Below, one piece after another: positions 17,267-27,400 of a stretch of DNA of 58,614 nucleotides. Origin of the DNA: Sphingomonadales bacterium (lineage in GTDB: Bacteria; Pseudomonadota; Alphaproteobacteria; Sphingomonadales; Sphingomonadaceae); assembly GCA_028869175.1 (NCBI GenBank), contig JAGWTB010000005.1, forward strand, positions 1-58,614. Reading direction: 5' to 3'. The notes beneath the pieces are model-generated. The model did not search any database. It was not told the origin of the DNA and worked only from the letters and a program-made list of their open reading frames with translations. The translations under genes were made by a program, and so were the position numbers. The stretch's first letter is position 1; each line of letters opens with the position of its first letter.

Positions 17267-17386
17267 GGCTGGACAGGCGAATCGCCGCTTGCCGCCGCGC
17301 TGTCAACGGCGGTGTGGCTTGCCATGCGGCAGGCCGGGCGCTAGGCGCGCCGGCAGCACCGCCCTCCAGCACCGGGAATTCCTTGC

Positions 17387-18382
17387 ATGTCGCAGCCTTC
17401 CATCGATGTCATCGCCATCGGCAACGCCATCGTCGACGTCATGTCGCCCTGTGACGATGCCCTGATCGAACGGCTGGGGCTGGAGCGTGGCGGGATGACC
17501 CTGATCGATACCGAGCAGGCCCACGCACTCTATGACGCCATGGGCCCGGCGCGCGAGATTTCCGGCGGTTCGGCGGCGAACACGCTGGCCGGGCTTGCCG
17601 CGCTCGGTTCTAACTGCGCCTTCATCGGCCAGGTTGCCGACGACCAGCTGGGTGAGGTTTTCGCGCATGACATTCGCGCCGGTGGCATCCACTTCGCCAC
17701 CGCAGCGCGCGCCGGCGATCCGCCGACGGCGCGCTGCCTGATTTTCGTTACCCCCGATGGCCAGCGGACGATGAACACCTTCCTCGGCGCGTCGCAGTTC
17801 CTGCCCGCCGCCGCGCTGGACGAAAGCCTGATCGCCTCGGCCAGGGTGCTCTACCTCGAAGGCTACCTGTGGGACCCGGAAGAGCCGCGCGCCGCCATGC
17901 GCCGCGCCATCGCCGCCGCGCGCAATGCCGGCCGCGAAGTGGCCTTCACCCTGTCAGACGCCTTCGTCATCAGCCGCCACGGTGACGATTTCCGTGCGCT
18001 GATCGATGCTGGCGAGATCGACATCCTGTTCGCCAACCACGTCGAACTGGCGGCGCTGACCGGTGAGGACGATTTCGATGCCGGCCTTGCCAAGCTGGCC
18101 CCCAAGGTACCGGTGCTGGTCGTCACTCGCTCGGAACAGGGTGCGGTGGCGATCAAGGGCGGCGAGCGCAGCGAAGTGCCGGCGCAGCCGGTGGCCCACG
18201 TGGTCGATACCACCGGCGCGGGCGACCTGTTCGCCGCTGGCTTCCTGCACGGCCACGTGCGCGGTCGCCCGGTGGCCGAATGCCTGACCCTGGGTGCCAT
18301 CGCCGCCGCCGAGATCATTTCGCACTACGGTGCCCGGCCCGAAGCCGACCTCAAGGAACTGGTCGCCGAAAAGCTGGGCTGA
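17387..18382 (+). CDS. PfkB-family kinase, probable adenosine kinase
   Basis: 331 residues, the usual length for the group. The N-terminal IDVIAIGNAIVDVM and EISGGSAANTLAGLAALG glycine motif, plus the C-terminal signature VVDTTGAGDLFAAGFLHG with catalytic Asp, define the ribokinase/PfkB fold. The ATP-contact region is VLVVTRSEQGAVAI. The overall sequence style (GGMTLID, TPDGQRTMNTFLGAS) is that of the alphaproteobacterial adenosine kinase group, which phosphorylates adenosine to AMP. It stands alone. Confidence 0.88.
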   Translation: MSQPSIDVIAIGNAIVDVMSPCDDALIERLGLERGGMTLIDTEQAHALYDAMGPAREISGGSAANTLAGLAALGSNCAFIGQVADDQLGEVFAHDIRAGGIHFATAARAGDPPTARCLIFVTPDGQRTMNTFLGASQFLPAAALDESLIASARVLYLEGYLWDPEEPRAAMRRAIAAARNAGREVAFTLSDAFVISRHGDDFRALIDAGEIDILFANHVELAALTGEDDFDAGLAKLAPKVPVLVVTRSEQGAVAIKGGERSEVPAQPVAHVVDTTGAGDLFAAGFLHGHVRGRPVAECLTLGAIAAAEIISHYGARPEADLKELVAEKLG

Positions 18383-18472
18383 CCGGCTGGCGGTTCACCG
18401 CTCCAGACCAGGCCACGTCCTAACCCCGTTTGGAGTGCCAGCAACCTCCCGCGCGAAGGCTGGCGCGCCGGG

Positions 18473-18808
18473 CTACTCCGCCGGCTGCCGGGTGATCCGC
18501 ATCTCCTTGCGGAACTTCGCATGGCGCGCTTCGCCATCGGTGAGCATTTCCACCGCGTGGGTCACGTGGGTGAAGCTGAGCAGCAGGTCGAGCAGTCGCC
18601 GCTCCTTATCGTCGAGTTCGGCGATCGGCTTGGCATCAAGCTGCGCCAGCGCCTGCGGAACAAGGTCCTTGGCGATGGCGTAGAACGCGTTGCGCTGCGC
18701 CGGGGTGCTGTCGCTGCGGCGCTGGTCGCGGTTGGCGGTGCCGGAGACGGCCCAGTAATCGACGAAGGGTTCGAGCACGGCGTAGCCATCGGGCAGCTGG
18801 TTGCTCAT
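18473..18808 (-). CDS. small protein coupled to the Rieske oxygenase gene, function unknown
   Basis: 111 residues, mostly alpha-helical by inspection, with a single hydrophobic patch and no membrane segment. Visible blocks are VLEPFVDYWAVSGTANRDQRRSDSTPAQRNAFY and LDDKERRLLDLLLSFTHVTHAVEML. Its ATG overlaps the stop codon of the oxygenase alpha gene, implying coordinated translation. It is not the ~170-residue SnoaL-like beta subunit normally found next to ring-hydroxylating oxygenases. A structural or accessory partner of the oxygenase is an inference from position only. Confidence 0.72.
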   Translation of the reverse strand: MSNQLPDGYAVLEPFVDYWAVSGTANRDQRRSDSTPAQRNAFYAIAKDLVPQALAQLDAKPIAELDDKERRLLDLLLSFTHVTHAVEMLTDGEARHAKFRKEMRITRQPAE

Positions 18809-20007
18809 GCGCGTTCTCCCGCTGGCTGGCTTTCGTTGCGGTAGGCTTCCACTTCCGCGACGACCTGCTGGTAGAGGTGGCGGCAGAGGCCTTCCATCGA
18901 CATGAAGTGAACGTTCTTGATGGCGCCCGAAAGCAGGCCCTTTTGCGCGCGGTTGATGATGTTGACGTCTTCGGTGTGGATGTCGCGGATGCCGGCGAGG
19001 GCATATTCGCGGGCGTAGCGCTTGGTCGCGGTATCGCCCTCGCCGATCCAGTAGACGCGAAACACCCCGCGCGATCTGGTCGCCGAGATCGGATAGACCT
19101 TGTGGCTGAAGTGCTGGATCGGCGTGCCGATGATGAACAGACTGGGGAACACAGCGAAATAGGTGCGGTCTTCCGGCCCGCCGATGATGCCCTGCTCCAT
19201 GCCGATCTTCGCCGCGAGGCCGAAGTTGTAGCCCTGCATCGGCTTGATCTGCGGTTCCGGGTTGCTCCAGATGGTCTGGGTGCGATGCTTGCCGTGGAAG
19301 GTGTAGCCGGTCGGATAGCCATAGAGGTTGTCGGCATGGACCGTGGCGATGCCGGTGCGGCCATGGACATGGCGCAGGTGGTAGTTCTCCTGGAAATTGT
19401 CGTAGGTGATCTTCCAGTTGGCATCGATGTCATAGCAATATTCGTGGAAGGTGGTCGCCCGCGCCACGGGCAGCGTTTCCAGCCGGTCGGCAAAATCACC
19501 GAGGAATTCGCGCAGCGTCTGTTTCGGGGCGGGATCAAGGTTGACGAAGATCAGCCCGGCGCAGGTATCGACCGAAACCTTGGGGATCTTGCAATCCTCC
19601 TTGGTCAGGGCAAAGCGGTTGAAATCGGGCGCGGCGACCAGCCGGCCGTCATCGCCGAAGTTCCAGAAGTGATAGGGGCACAGGAAGTTCGTGCCCTTGC
19701 CGCTTTCCTCCTCCACCAATTGCGTGCCGCGATGGGTGCAGGCGTTGTAGAACGCGCGGATCTGCCCATCCTTGCCGCGCACGATCAGGATGGAAGCCTG
19801 GGCGAATTCCAGCTCGCGGCGAATCCAGGTACCCGGCTCGGGCAGCTCGCAGACGTGGCCGACTTCCAGCCAGGTTCGCATGAAGATCGCGCGGCGTTCC
19901 AGTTCGAACCATTCGGGATCGTAGTAGGCCTTGGCCGGGATCGGATCGGTGCCCATCCAGGCCACCTGCTCTTCGGGCGCGGTGTAGATCGGGGTGTGTT
20001 CGTTCAT
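18805..20007 (-). CDS. aromatic ring-hydroxylating dioxygenase alpha subunit (Rieske-type)
   Basis: About 400 residues. The Rieske cluster ligands are visible as CTHRGTQLVEEE and CPYHFWNFG (Cys-x-His ... Cys-x2-His, about residues 80-105). The catalytic mononuclear-iron region is NWKITYDNFQENYHLRHVHGR, giving the two His. I start at ATG 20007, which has an AAGGGAG ribosome site 10 bp upstream; the longer frame to 20043 begins inside a palindrome. The enzyme should add O2 to an aromatic or similar substrate using electrons from a ferredoxin/reductase not encoded here. The upstream gap carries an operator-like palindrome and an FNR-type box. Confidence 0.9.
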   Translation of the reverse strand: MNEHTPIYTAPEEQVAWMGTDPIPAKAYYDPEWFELERRAIFMRTWLEVGHVCELPEPGTWIRRELEFAQASILIVRGKDGQIRAFYNACTHRGTQLVEEESGKGTNFLCPYHFWNFGDDGRLVAAPDFNRFALTKEDCKIPKVSVDTCAGLIFVNLDPAPKQTLREFLGDFADRLETLPVARATTFHEYCYDIDANWKITYDNFQENYHLRHVHGRTGIATVHADNLYGYPTGYTFHGKHRTQTIWSNPEPQIKPMQGYNFGLAAKIGMEQGIIGGPEDRTYFAVFPSLFIIGTPIQHFSHKVYPISATRSRGVFRVYWIGEGDTATKRYAREYALAGIRDIHTEDVNIINRAQKGLLSGAIKNVHFMSMEGLCRHLYQQVVAEVEAYRNESQPAGERA

Positions 20008-20032
20008 CGGCGTCCAGCTCCCTTGTGACATG

Positions 20033-20056
20033 TTTTTCGACATGTGTGTCGAAAAA
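20033..20056. promoter_or_regulatory. perfect palindrome upstream of the Rieske oxygenase gene
   Basis: Arms TTTTTCGACA and TGTCGAAAAA around a TGTG centre (24 bp in all). It lies 25 bp before the chosen start codon, where it would cover the promoter or transcription start. Probable repressor operator; regulator unknown. Confidence 0.6.
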
Positions 20057-20081
20057 CTGCCGGGAGTGGGGCAGGGAGTCG

Positions 20082-20095
20082 TTGATCTGGATCAA
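20082..20095. promoter_or_regulatory. FNR/FixK-type box TTGAT-CTGG-ATCAA
   Basis: An exact match to the FNR-family consensus TTGAT-N4-ATCAA, 75 bp upstream of the oxygenase start and 18 bp past the purD stop codon. Class II activation (site centred at -41.5) would place the transcription start near 20047. Confidence 0.7.
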
Positions 20096-20113
20096 GCGCG
20101 GCGGCGAAACGAC

Positions 20114-21406
20114 TCAGCCACCCTTTTCACGCGCCACTTCGCGCCAGCCGATGTCGCGGCGGCAGAAACCGTCGGGAAAATCGAGCGCGTCGACCGCCGC
20201 ATAGGCTGCCGCCTGCGCCTCGGTAACCGTGCGGCCTCGCGCGGTGACGTTCAGCACGCGCCCGCCGCTGGCTACCAGCACATCGTCGTTCAGGGTGGTG
20301 CCGGCGTGGAACACGCGCGCGCCGCCCGCTTCAGCGGCCGCGATCCCGCCAATCGTCCCGCCCTGTTTCGGCGTCCCCGGATAGCCTTGCGCAGCCATGA
20401 CCACGGTCAGCGCGGTATCGGGTGAGAAGCGCGGCGGTTCCACCGCTGCCAGCCGGTTTTCCGCGCAGGCGAGCAGCAGTTCACCCAGATCCGATTCGAG
20501 CCGCATCAGCATGACCTGCGTTTCGGGATCGCCGAAGCGGCAGTTGTATTCTATCAGTTGCGGGCCGGTGGCGGTGAGCATCAGGCCGAGGAACAGCACG
20601 CCGGAATAGGGCATGCCTTCGTCCGCCAGCGTCTTCACCGTCGGCACGATGATCCGGGTCAGCGCCTCGGCCTCGAGCGCCGGGGTCAGCACCCGTGCCG
20701 GGCTGTAGGCACCCATGCCGCCGGTGTTCGGGCCGGTATCGCCGTCACCGACGCGCTTGTGGTCCTGCGCCGAGGCGAAGGGGACAACGGTGTGGCCGTC
20801 GGTCAGCGCGAAGAAGCTGGCTTCTTCGCCCTCGAGAAACTCCTCGATCACCGCTTCCGCCCCGGCCGCGCCAAAGCGTCCGGCGAAGATGTCCGCCACC
20901 GCTGCTTCGGCCTCGGCCATGGTCATGGCGACGGTGACGCCCTTGCCGGCGGCGAGGCCATCGGCCTTGATCACCACCGGCGCGCCGAAGCGGGCGAGCG
21001 CGGCCATGGCGGCAGCGTGCGAGGATACGCGCGCGTAGCCGCCGGTGGGGATATTGGCGCGGGCGCAGAGGTCCTTGGTGAAGCCCTTGCTGCCTTCGAG
21101 CTGCGCCGCTGCCTGCGATGGTCCGAACACTGGCACGCCGGCCCCGCGCAGCGAATCGGCCAGGCCATCGACCAGCGGGGCCTCCGGGCCGACCACCACC
21201 AGCCCGATGCGCTGTTCCTCGCAGAAGGCCAGCACGGCGGCATGATCGGCGGCGTCCAGCTTGACGCAGGTGGCATGCGCGGCAATGCCCGGATTGCCGG
21301 GGGCGGCGTAGAGCGTGTCCCCATCATTCGCCAGCAGGCGGGATTGCGCCAGCCGCCACGCCAGCGCATGTTCGCGCCCGCCCGACCCCAGAAGCAGGAT
21401 ATTCAT
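20114..21406 (-). CDS. purD: phosphoribosylamine-glycine ligase
   Basis: 430 residues, the normal length. It starts [19 protein letters not shown], the canonical PurD opening. ATP-grasp features include [16 protein letters not shown] and [17 protein letters not shown], and the catalytic end of the grasp domain is [14 protein letters not shown]. It makes glycinamide ribonucleotide in purine synthesis. The start codon (21404-21406 on this strand) overlaps the divergent xseA start (21405-21407) by two bases, so its promoter and ribosome site must lie inside xseA, or the mRNA is leaderless. Confidence 0.97.
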   Translation of the reverse strand: MNILLLGSGGREHALAWRLAQSRLLANDGDTLYAAPGNPGIAAHATCVKLDAADHAAVLAFCEEQRIGLVVVGPEAPLVDGLADSLRGAGVPVFGPSQAAAQLEGSKGFTKDLCARANIPTGGYARVSSHAAAMAALARFGAPVVIKADGLAAGKGVTVAMTMAEAEAAVADIFAGRFGAAGAEAVIEEFLEGEEASFFALTDGHTVVPFASAQDHKRVGDGDTGPNTGGMGAYSPARVLTPALEAEALTRIIVPTVKTLADEGMPYSGVLFLGLMLTATGPQLIEYNCRFGDPETQVMLMRLESDLGELLLACAENRLAAVEPPRFSPDTALTVVMAAQGYPGTPKQGGTIGGIAAAEAGGARVFHAGTTLNDDVLVASGGRVLNVTARGRTVTEAQAAAYAAVDALDFPDGFCRRDIGWREVAREKGG

Positions 21407-22871
21407 GCCGCCGTCCCTCGATGATGATGATGCGTCCGCCGGGCTGGTAGCGAAGGACTCCGCCGGCGACAACGCCGCCGCGCTCTCGGTCAGCGAGATT
21501 TCCGCGATGCTGAAGCGCACGGTGGAAGACCGTTTCGGCTTCGTGCGCATCCGGGGCGAGCTTTCGGGGGTCAAGCGGGCGGCGTCGGGACATTTGTACT
21601 GCGCGCTGAAGGACGAGAACGCGAGGATCGACGGGGTGATGTGGAAGGGCAACGCGCAGCGCCTGTCGTTCCGCCCGGAAGACGGCATCGAGGTTGTCGC
21701 CACCGGCAAGCTCACTACCTATCCGGGCCGCTCGAACTACCAGATCGTCATCGACCGGATGGAGGTGGCGGGCGAAGGCGCGCTGCTTGCCATGCTGGCC
21801 AAGATGCGTGCCCGGCTGGAGGCCGAGGGTCTGTTCGATCGCGCGCGCAAGCGGGCACTGCCCTTCCTGCCGCGCGTGATCGGCGTGGTCACTTCGCCTA
21901 CCGGTGCGGTGATCCGCGACATCCTGCACCGCCTGGCAGACCGCTTCCCCAGCCATGTTCTCGTCTGGCCGGTGCTGGTCCAGGGCCAGGGCGCGGCGGC
22001 GCAGATCGCCGCTGCGGTGCGCGGGTTCGGCGCGCTGGCCCCCGATGGCCCGGTGCCGCGCCCCGACCTGCTGATTGTCGCGCGCGGCGGCGGCTCGATC
22101 GAGGATCTCTGGGCGTTCAACGAGGAGGCGGTGGTCCGCGCCATCGCCGAAAGCCCGATTCCGGTGATTTCCGCCGTGGGGCACGAGACGGACACCACCC
22201 TCGCCGATTTCGCCGCCGACCTGCGCGCGCCCACGCCCACCGCCGCTGCCGAGATCGCCGTGCCGGTGCGCGAGGAACTGCTGGCCCAGATCGCCGAACT
22301 GGCACTGCGCCAGCGCCGCGCGGCGGTGCGCCCGCTCACCCTCGGGCGCGAGCGGCTGGAGGTGCGCTCACAGCGGCTGCCCCGCCCCGATGCGCTGCTC
22401 ACGCCGCAGACGCAGCGGCTTGACGATCTGGCGGAACGGCTGCGGCGCGGGCTGGGTGACCGGATCGTCATCGCCCGGCAGGCGCTCCAGCACGATGCCG
22501 CGCGGCTGTCCGGGCCGCTGCTTTCCGCGCGCCTGGCCCGGGCGCGCGACCGGCTGGCGGCGCAGCGGCTGTCGCCGGTGCTGCTTTCGCGGCGGTTGGA
22601 GCAGCAACGCGGCGCGCTCGACGGCTTGCACCGCGTGATGCGCTCGCTCGATCCTGACCGGGTGCTCGAACGCGGCTATGTCCGTGTGACCGGCGCGCGT
22701 GGGCAGACGCTGGTCAGCCGCACCGGGGCTGCTGCCGAAGCCGCGCTCACCCTGCATTTCCGCGATGGCGAACTGGCGGTGACGCCGCTTGACCCTGCCG
22801 CCGCGCCGCGTCCCTCCACCCCGCGCCGGGCACCTCCCGTCGCGCCGCCCGAGCAGGGGAAATTGCTTTGA
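21405..22871 (+). CDS. xseA: exodeoxyribonuclease VII large subunit
   Basis: About 488 residues. The N-terminal OB-fold (about 25-125: [30 protein letters not shown], interrupted by [20 protein letters not shown]) precedes the catalytic domain. Family signatures are [43 protein letters not shown] and [28 protein letters not shown] coiled-coil region follows (about 290-420). It degrades single-stranded DNA together with the small subunit XseB, which is not visible here. The N-terminal acidic stretch before ALSVSEI is typical of sphingomonads and supports the ATG at 21405, which overlaps the purD start codon. Confidence 0.95.
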   Translation: MPPSLDDDDASAGLVAKDSAGDNAAALSVSEISAMLKRTVEDRFGFVRIRGELSGVKRAASGHLYCALKDENARIDGVMWKGNAQRLSFRPEDGIEVVATGKLTTYPGRSNYQIVIDRMEVAGEGALLAMLAKMRARLEAEGLFDRARKRALPFLPRVIGVVTSPTGAVIRDILHRLADRFPSHVLVWPVLVQGQGAAAQIAAAVRGFGALAPDGPVPRPDLLIVARGGGSIEDLWAFNEEAVVRAIAESPIPVISAVGHETDTTLADFAADLRAPTPTAAAEIAVPVREELLAQIAELALRQRRAAVRPLTLGRERLEVRSQRLPRPDALLTPQTQRLDDLAERLRRGLGDRIVIARQALQHDAARLSGPLLSARLARARDRLAAQRLSPVLLSRRLEQQRGALDGLHRVMRSLDPDRVLERGYVRVTGARGQTLVSRTGAAAEAALTLHFRDGELAVTPLDPAAAPRPSTPRRAPPVAPPEQGKLL

Positions 22872-22898
22872 GCCGCACGAGGGGCTAAGACTTTCGCC

Positions 22899-23102
22899 AT
22901 GCTGATGAATTCCGCCGACCGCGCCGCCACGCTGCGCTTCGAACCCAACGGTTTCCGTGTCGTCACTGCCGGCAACCATGTGCTCTGCGCCGTTTCGGGC
23001 GAAAAGGTGTCGCTCGAGGCGCTGCGGTACTGGAGCGTCCCGCACCAGGAAGCCTACGCCTCGTGCGAGCTTGCCACCCGGCGGCTGACCGGCGCGGCGT
23101 GA
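22899..23102 (+). CDS. DUF2093 domain protein
   Basis: 67 residues, entirely the DUF2093 domain: LRFEPNGFRVVTAGNHVLCAVSGEKVSLEALRYWSVPHQEAYAS. It is common in alphaproteobacteria, often near xseA. Function unknown. It lies 27 bp after xseA, and its stop codon overlaps the GTG start of the M23 peptidase gene, so the three are probably one operon. Confidence 0.88.
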   Translation: MLMNSADRAATLRFEPNGFRVVTAGNHVLCAVSGEKVSLEALRYWSVPHQEAYASCELATRRLTGAA

Positions 23103-24031
23103 ACTGGCTGCGCAATCCTGCACTCTGGGCGCTTGCCGGTGGCTTGCTGGTCGCGCAGGGGAGCTGCAACGGCAACAGCCTCAGCCGTTCCGCCGCCGTG
23201 CCCGCACCCCGGCCGGCCGCGCCACTTGCCGCCGCGCCCGCACGCCCCGCGCCGCCGCCGGCGCGCGGCGCGGACATCCAGATCACCGGGGAACTGACCC
23301 AGGGCGGCTGGATCAAGGGCCTGGCACCGCTTGGGGCCACCGCCGTCGCGCTTGATGGCATGGCGCTGCCGCTGGCGGCTGACGGCAGCTTCTTCGCTGC
23401 GTTTGATCGCGATGCCGGCCCCTCGGCACGACTGGTCGCCAGCCTGCCGGGCGGGCGCAGCACCAGCCGCGCGCTGGTGGTTTCGCCGCGCGCCTGGAAT
23501 ATCGAGAACGTCGCGGTCGGTCCGCGCCCCGGCGCGCTGCCCAGCGCGGAGTACGAACGCCGCCGCGCGATCGAGCTGGCGCGAATCAACGCCGCTCGCC
23601 GGATCGACGCGCAGAGCGATGGCTGGCGGCAGAAATTCATCTGGCCGGTCACCGGGCGGCTTTCGGGGCTGTTCGGCTCGCAGCGGATCTATCGCGGCCA
23701 GCCGGGTTCCTACCATTCGGGCATGGATATCGCCACCGGCGGCAGCGGCACGCCCTATGTCGCCCCGGCGGACGGGGTGGTGATCCTGGCGGCGGAGAGT
23801 CCCTTCACGCTGGAGGGAAACCTGCTGATGATCGATCACGGCATGGGGCTCAACAGCGCCTTCCTGCATTCCTCGCGCCTGCTGGTGAAAGAGGGTGACG
23901 TGGTGAAGCAGGGACAGGTGATCGGCCTGATCGGCATGACCGGCCGCGCCACCGGCCCGCACCTGCACTGGTCCATCAAATGGCGCAGCGCCCGGCTTGA
24001 TCCGCTGCTGTTCACCGGCCCGATGCGCTGA
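23099..24031 (+). CDS. M23-family metallopeptidase (cell-wall peptidase)
   Basis: About 310 residues from GTG 23099. The N-terminal signal NWLRNPALWALAGGLLVAQGSC could be lipidated at Cys. A Pro/Ala-rich linker (about 30-55) leads to the C-terminal LytM domain (about 185-305). The zinc ligands are H and D of YHSGMDIAT and the terminal HLHW motif; FIWPVTGRLSGLFGSQRI is the usual domain opening. It should cut peptide cross-links of peptidoglycan or act as a divisome-type activator in the periplasm. Translationally coupled to the DUF2093 gene. Confidence 0.9.
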   Translation: MNWLRNPALWALAGGLLVAQGSCNGNSLSRSAAVPAPRPAAPLAAAPARPAPPPARGADIQITGELTQGGWIKGLAPLGATAVALDGMALPLAADGSFFAAFDRDAGPSARLVASLPGGRSTSRALVVSPRAWNIENVAVGPRPGALPSAEYERRRAIELARINAARRIDAQSDGWRQKFIWPVTGRLSGLFGSQRIYRGQPGSYHSGMDIATGGSGTPYVAPADGVVILAAESPFTLEGNLLMIDHGMGLNSAFLHSSRLLVKEGDVVKQGQVIGLIGMTGRATGPHLHWSIKWRSARLDPLLFTGPMR

Positions 24032-24469
24032 CGCATCCGGGGTTCCCGCCCCCACACAATTTTTTCCCGGCACGCGGCGCAGGCCGATCTTCCCCGTTGT
24101 GGCGACGCGGCGCGAATGCGCATGGTTTGCCAAGCGATGTCCACTGCCGTTGTAACGATGCGACACGATTGCTGGTATCACTTGCAACAATATTGCCAAG
24201 ACGCCCATCTCGCCCCGGATTTCCGCGCGATTCACCGCCGTGTGGCACTGTGGCAGTTTGGTTACAACCCGCCGTCAATGTGCTGACAGGCCTGTCAATT
24301 GCTTTGCCTGAACCGGGGCTTTCAGCCATCAAAGCGCATCTTTCCCGGCTGGCGACCGGTGCGCGCAACGTCCGTGGGGGCACCAAGCGCCGATCGCATC
24401 CAAACAGTCCGGGAAATGCTCATGGGTGACAGCCGATCCCGGCGCACCCAATGAAAAAGGGACTGACAC
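24032..24469. other. 438-bp intergenic region before TonB receptor 1
   Basis: No gene is visible. It holds the leader of the receptor gene, with AAGGGA 8 bp before the GTG start at 24470, and the palindrome at 24284-24297. AT-richer stretches near 24150-24200 could contain the promoter. Confidence 0.6.
24284..24297. promoter_or_regulatory. palindrome TGACAGG/CCTGTCA upstream of TonB receptor 1
   Basis: A perfect 14-bp palindrome of the form TGACA-N4-TGTCA, 172 bp before the receptor start. The same arms and spacing occur twice upstream of TonB receptor 2 next to lacI (32944-32971). This makes it a candidate second operator of that LacI-type protein. Confidence 0.55.
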
Positions 24470-27400
24470 GTGAAGAAAACCACTCTTAGCGCTCTGAAGG
24501 CAGGTGCGGCACCGCTGGTGCTCGGCCTCGCGTTCGTCAGCAGCTCGGCCTATGCCCAGGCGGCGAACGTCGATTGCGCCGCCAACCCGAACGACGCCGC
24601 TTGCGTCGATGACGGTTCGACCATCGTTGTCACCGGTTCGATGTTCCGTCGCACCGACACCGACACGCCTTCGCCGGTCACCACCGTGACCACCGAGAAC
24701 CTCGATCAGCGCGGCGTCAGCACCATCCAGGATGGCCTGCAGCAGCTCGCGTCGAACAACGGTCCGGCGCTGACCAACAGCTTCACCGCCAACGGCGCAT
24801 TCGCCGGCGGCGCATCGGCGGTTTCGCTGCGCGGTCTGTCGACCAACTCCACGCTGGTGCTGTTCGACGGCATGCGCGCGGCCTACTATCCGCTGGCCGA
24901 TGACGGTTCGCGCAACTTCGTCGATCTCAACACCATTCCTGACGACATCATCGACCGTATCGAAGTGCTTCGTGACGGCGCTTCGTCGTCCTACGGTGCC
25001 GACGCGATCGCGGGCGTGGTCAACATCATCACCAAGAAGCAGTTCACCGGCATCGCCGGTCGCGCCGAAGCGGGCGTTTCCTCGCGCGGCGACGCGCCGA
25101 GCCAGCGCTTCAGCCTGACCGCCGGCTTCGGCGATCTCGAAGAAAAGGGCATCAATGCCTACGTCAGCGGCTTCTACTACAATTCGACCGCGCTGAAAAA
25201 CAGCGACCGCCCCTATCCGTACAGCTCGGATGACCAGAGCGGCATCTGCTTCGACGGCAGCTGCGGCCCTGACAACCGGATCAACGCCGATGTTTCGGGC
25301 GGTCTTGCCGCGCGCAGCAACTTCCTGGTCCGTCCCTACACCACCCCGGCGCTGACCACTGCGGTCGGTCCGTGGCAGTCGCTCAACACGGACTGCATCG
25401 GCGGCGCGCTGCGCACCGTCACGGCGGCGGAAAAGGCGAACAACCCCTCCGCGCCCAATACGATCTGCACCTTCGACCAGACCAAGACCTACGGGTACAT
25501 CACCCCGAACGTCCAGCGCTGGGGCGTTTCGGGCCGTGTCACCGCGAAGCTGAATGACAGCATCGAAGCCTATGCCGAAGTCAACTTCATGCAGAGCAAG
25601 AGCTCGTACCAGGGCCTGCCCGAAGCGGTTTCGCGCAACGCCAACACCGGTATCCTCTATCGTCGCTTCTCGACGTCGAGCGCCTCGGCGATCAACGCGC
25701 CGGGTTCGTTCGTGCTGTACCTGCCGGTCTATGTCTGCCCCGAGCGCACGAATTGCGCCGCTTCGCCCAACCGCAAGCTGAACCCGAACAACCCGTTCGC
25801 GGCGCAGGGTCAGGTTGCGCGCATCCTGGGTGCCGATCTCAACCACGTCGAATACAACGAGACCCGCAACCGCGCCTATCGCGGTGCCATGGGCATCTCG
25901 GGCGATCTGTCCGACAAGATCACCTTCGACGTCGGCGTGACGGCGATGCACACCGATCTGCGTCGCACGCAGAACGGCTACATCCACATCCAGCACATGC
26001 TCGACGTGATCAACGACGGTACCTACAACTTCGTCAATCCGTCGGCGACGCCGGACTCGGTGCTCAGCTACCTCTATCCGAACAACGTCCACACGGCGAC
26101 TTCGGACGAAGTGCAGTTCCAGGCTACCCTGGGCACCACCCTGGCCCAGCTGCCGGGCGGTCCGCTGCAGCTTGGCGGTGGCGGGTCGATCACCTACGAA
26201 GCCGTCGATGCGCCCAGCGCCAACGATGACTACAATGGCCCGACGCAGCGCTACTTCGTGCTCAACGCCTTCGGCACCACCGGCCATCGTACGGTCTATT
26301 CGGGTTTTGCCGAACTCGAAGCGCCGGTTCTCGAAAATCTGGTGATCAACGCTTCGGGCCGGTACGACAAGTACTCGAGCGGGCAGCACGCCTTCTCGCC
26401 GAAGATCGGGTTCAAGTTCACCCCGATCCGCCAGTTCGAAATTCGCGGCACCTATTCGAAGGGCTTCCGTATCCCTTCGTTCGGTGAAGCGAACGCCCTG
26501 CCGACCACTGGCTTCGTCAGCAACACCGCTGCTGCGTTCAACAATGCCTACCTTGCCCAGTACACCGTTCCGGGCAACACGGCTGGTGCCGGTGGCACCT
26601 TTGCGCAGTGCACCGTGGCGACCTTCAGCACCGCTGCCTGCCCGACCTACATCCGTTCGGGTTCCTACGGGCAGACCCAGCTGGCTTCGCCCAACCTCGA
26701 TCCGGAAAAGTCGCGCAGCTTCACTGCCGGCATCCGCTTCGAGCCGATGCGCAACCTCTCGCTGACGGTTGACTACTACAACATCAAGAAGACCGGCGGC
26801 ATCACCTCGCCGTCGAACGCGCCTGCACTGGTCGCCTACTACGCTGGTGCAGCGATCCCGGGCATCTACACGGTCATTCCGGATGCGCCGGATCCGGCCT
26901 TCCCGAATGCCAAGCCGCGGGTTGCGTTCGTTCAGGCCTCGCTGATCAATGCCGACGAGATTCGTTCCGAAGGTCTCGATTTCGGCCTCGAAGCGAAGCT
27001 TGACCTGACCGACCACATCACCTGGGAAACCAGCCTGGACGCCAGCTACATCCTGAAGCTGTCGACCAACGATGAACGGTATGACGGTACGCTGGGCAAC
27101 TTCAACCTGACCGCCGGTTCGGGTACGCCGAAGTGGCACGGCAGCTGGCTGAACTCGCTCAGCTTCAACGATCGCTTCCAGTTCAATACGACAGTCAACT
27201 ACTTCGGTGGTTACAACCTGTCGGCGATGGACCAGGGAACCGGCTACAAGGATTGCGGCCTCTCCGGTGGCTTCACTCCCTGCGACGTTCCGAAGTACAT
27301 CACCATCGATCTGGGTGCGCGCGTGAAAATCAACGACCACTTCACCTTCTACGCCATCATGAACAACGCGTTCGACAAGATGCCGCCGATCGATGCGGTC

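Noticed and set aside
24451-24489. Short upstream frame MKKGLTREENHS overlapping the start of TonB receptor 1
   Set aside because: No ribosome site ahead of its ATG, and the AAGGGA inside it is better explained as the ribosome site of the receptor GTG.
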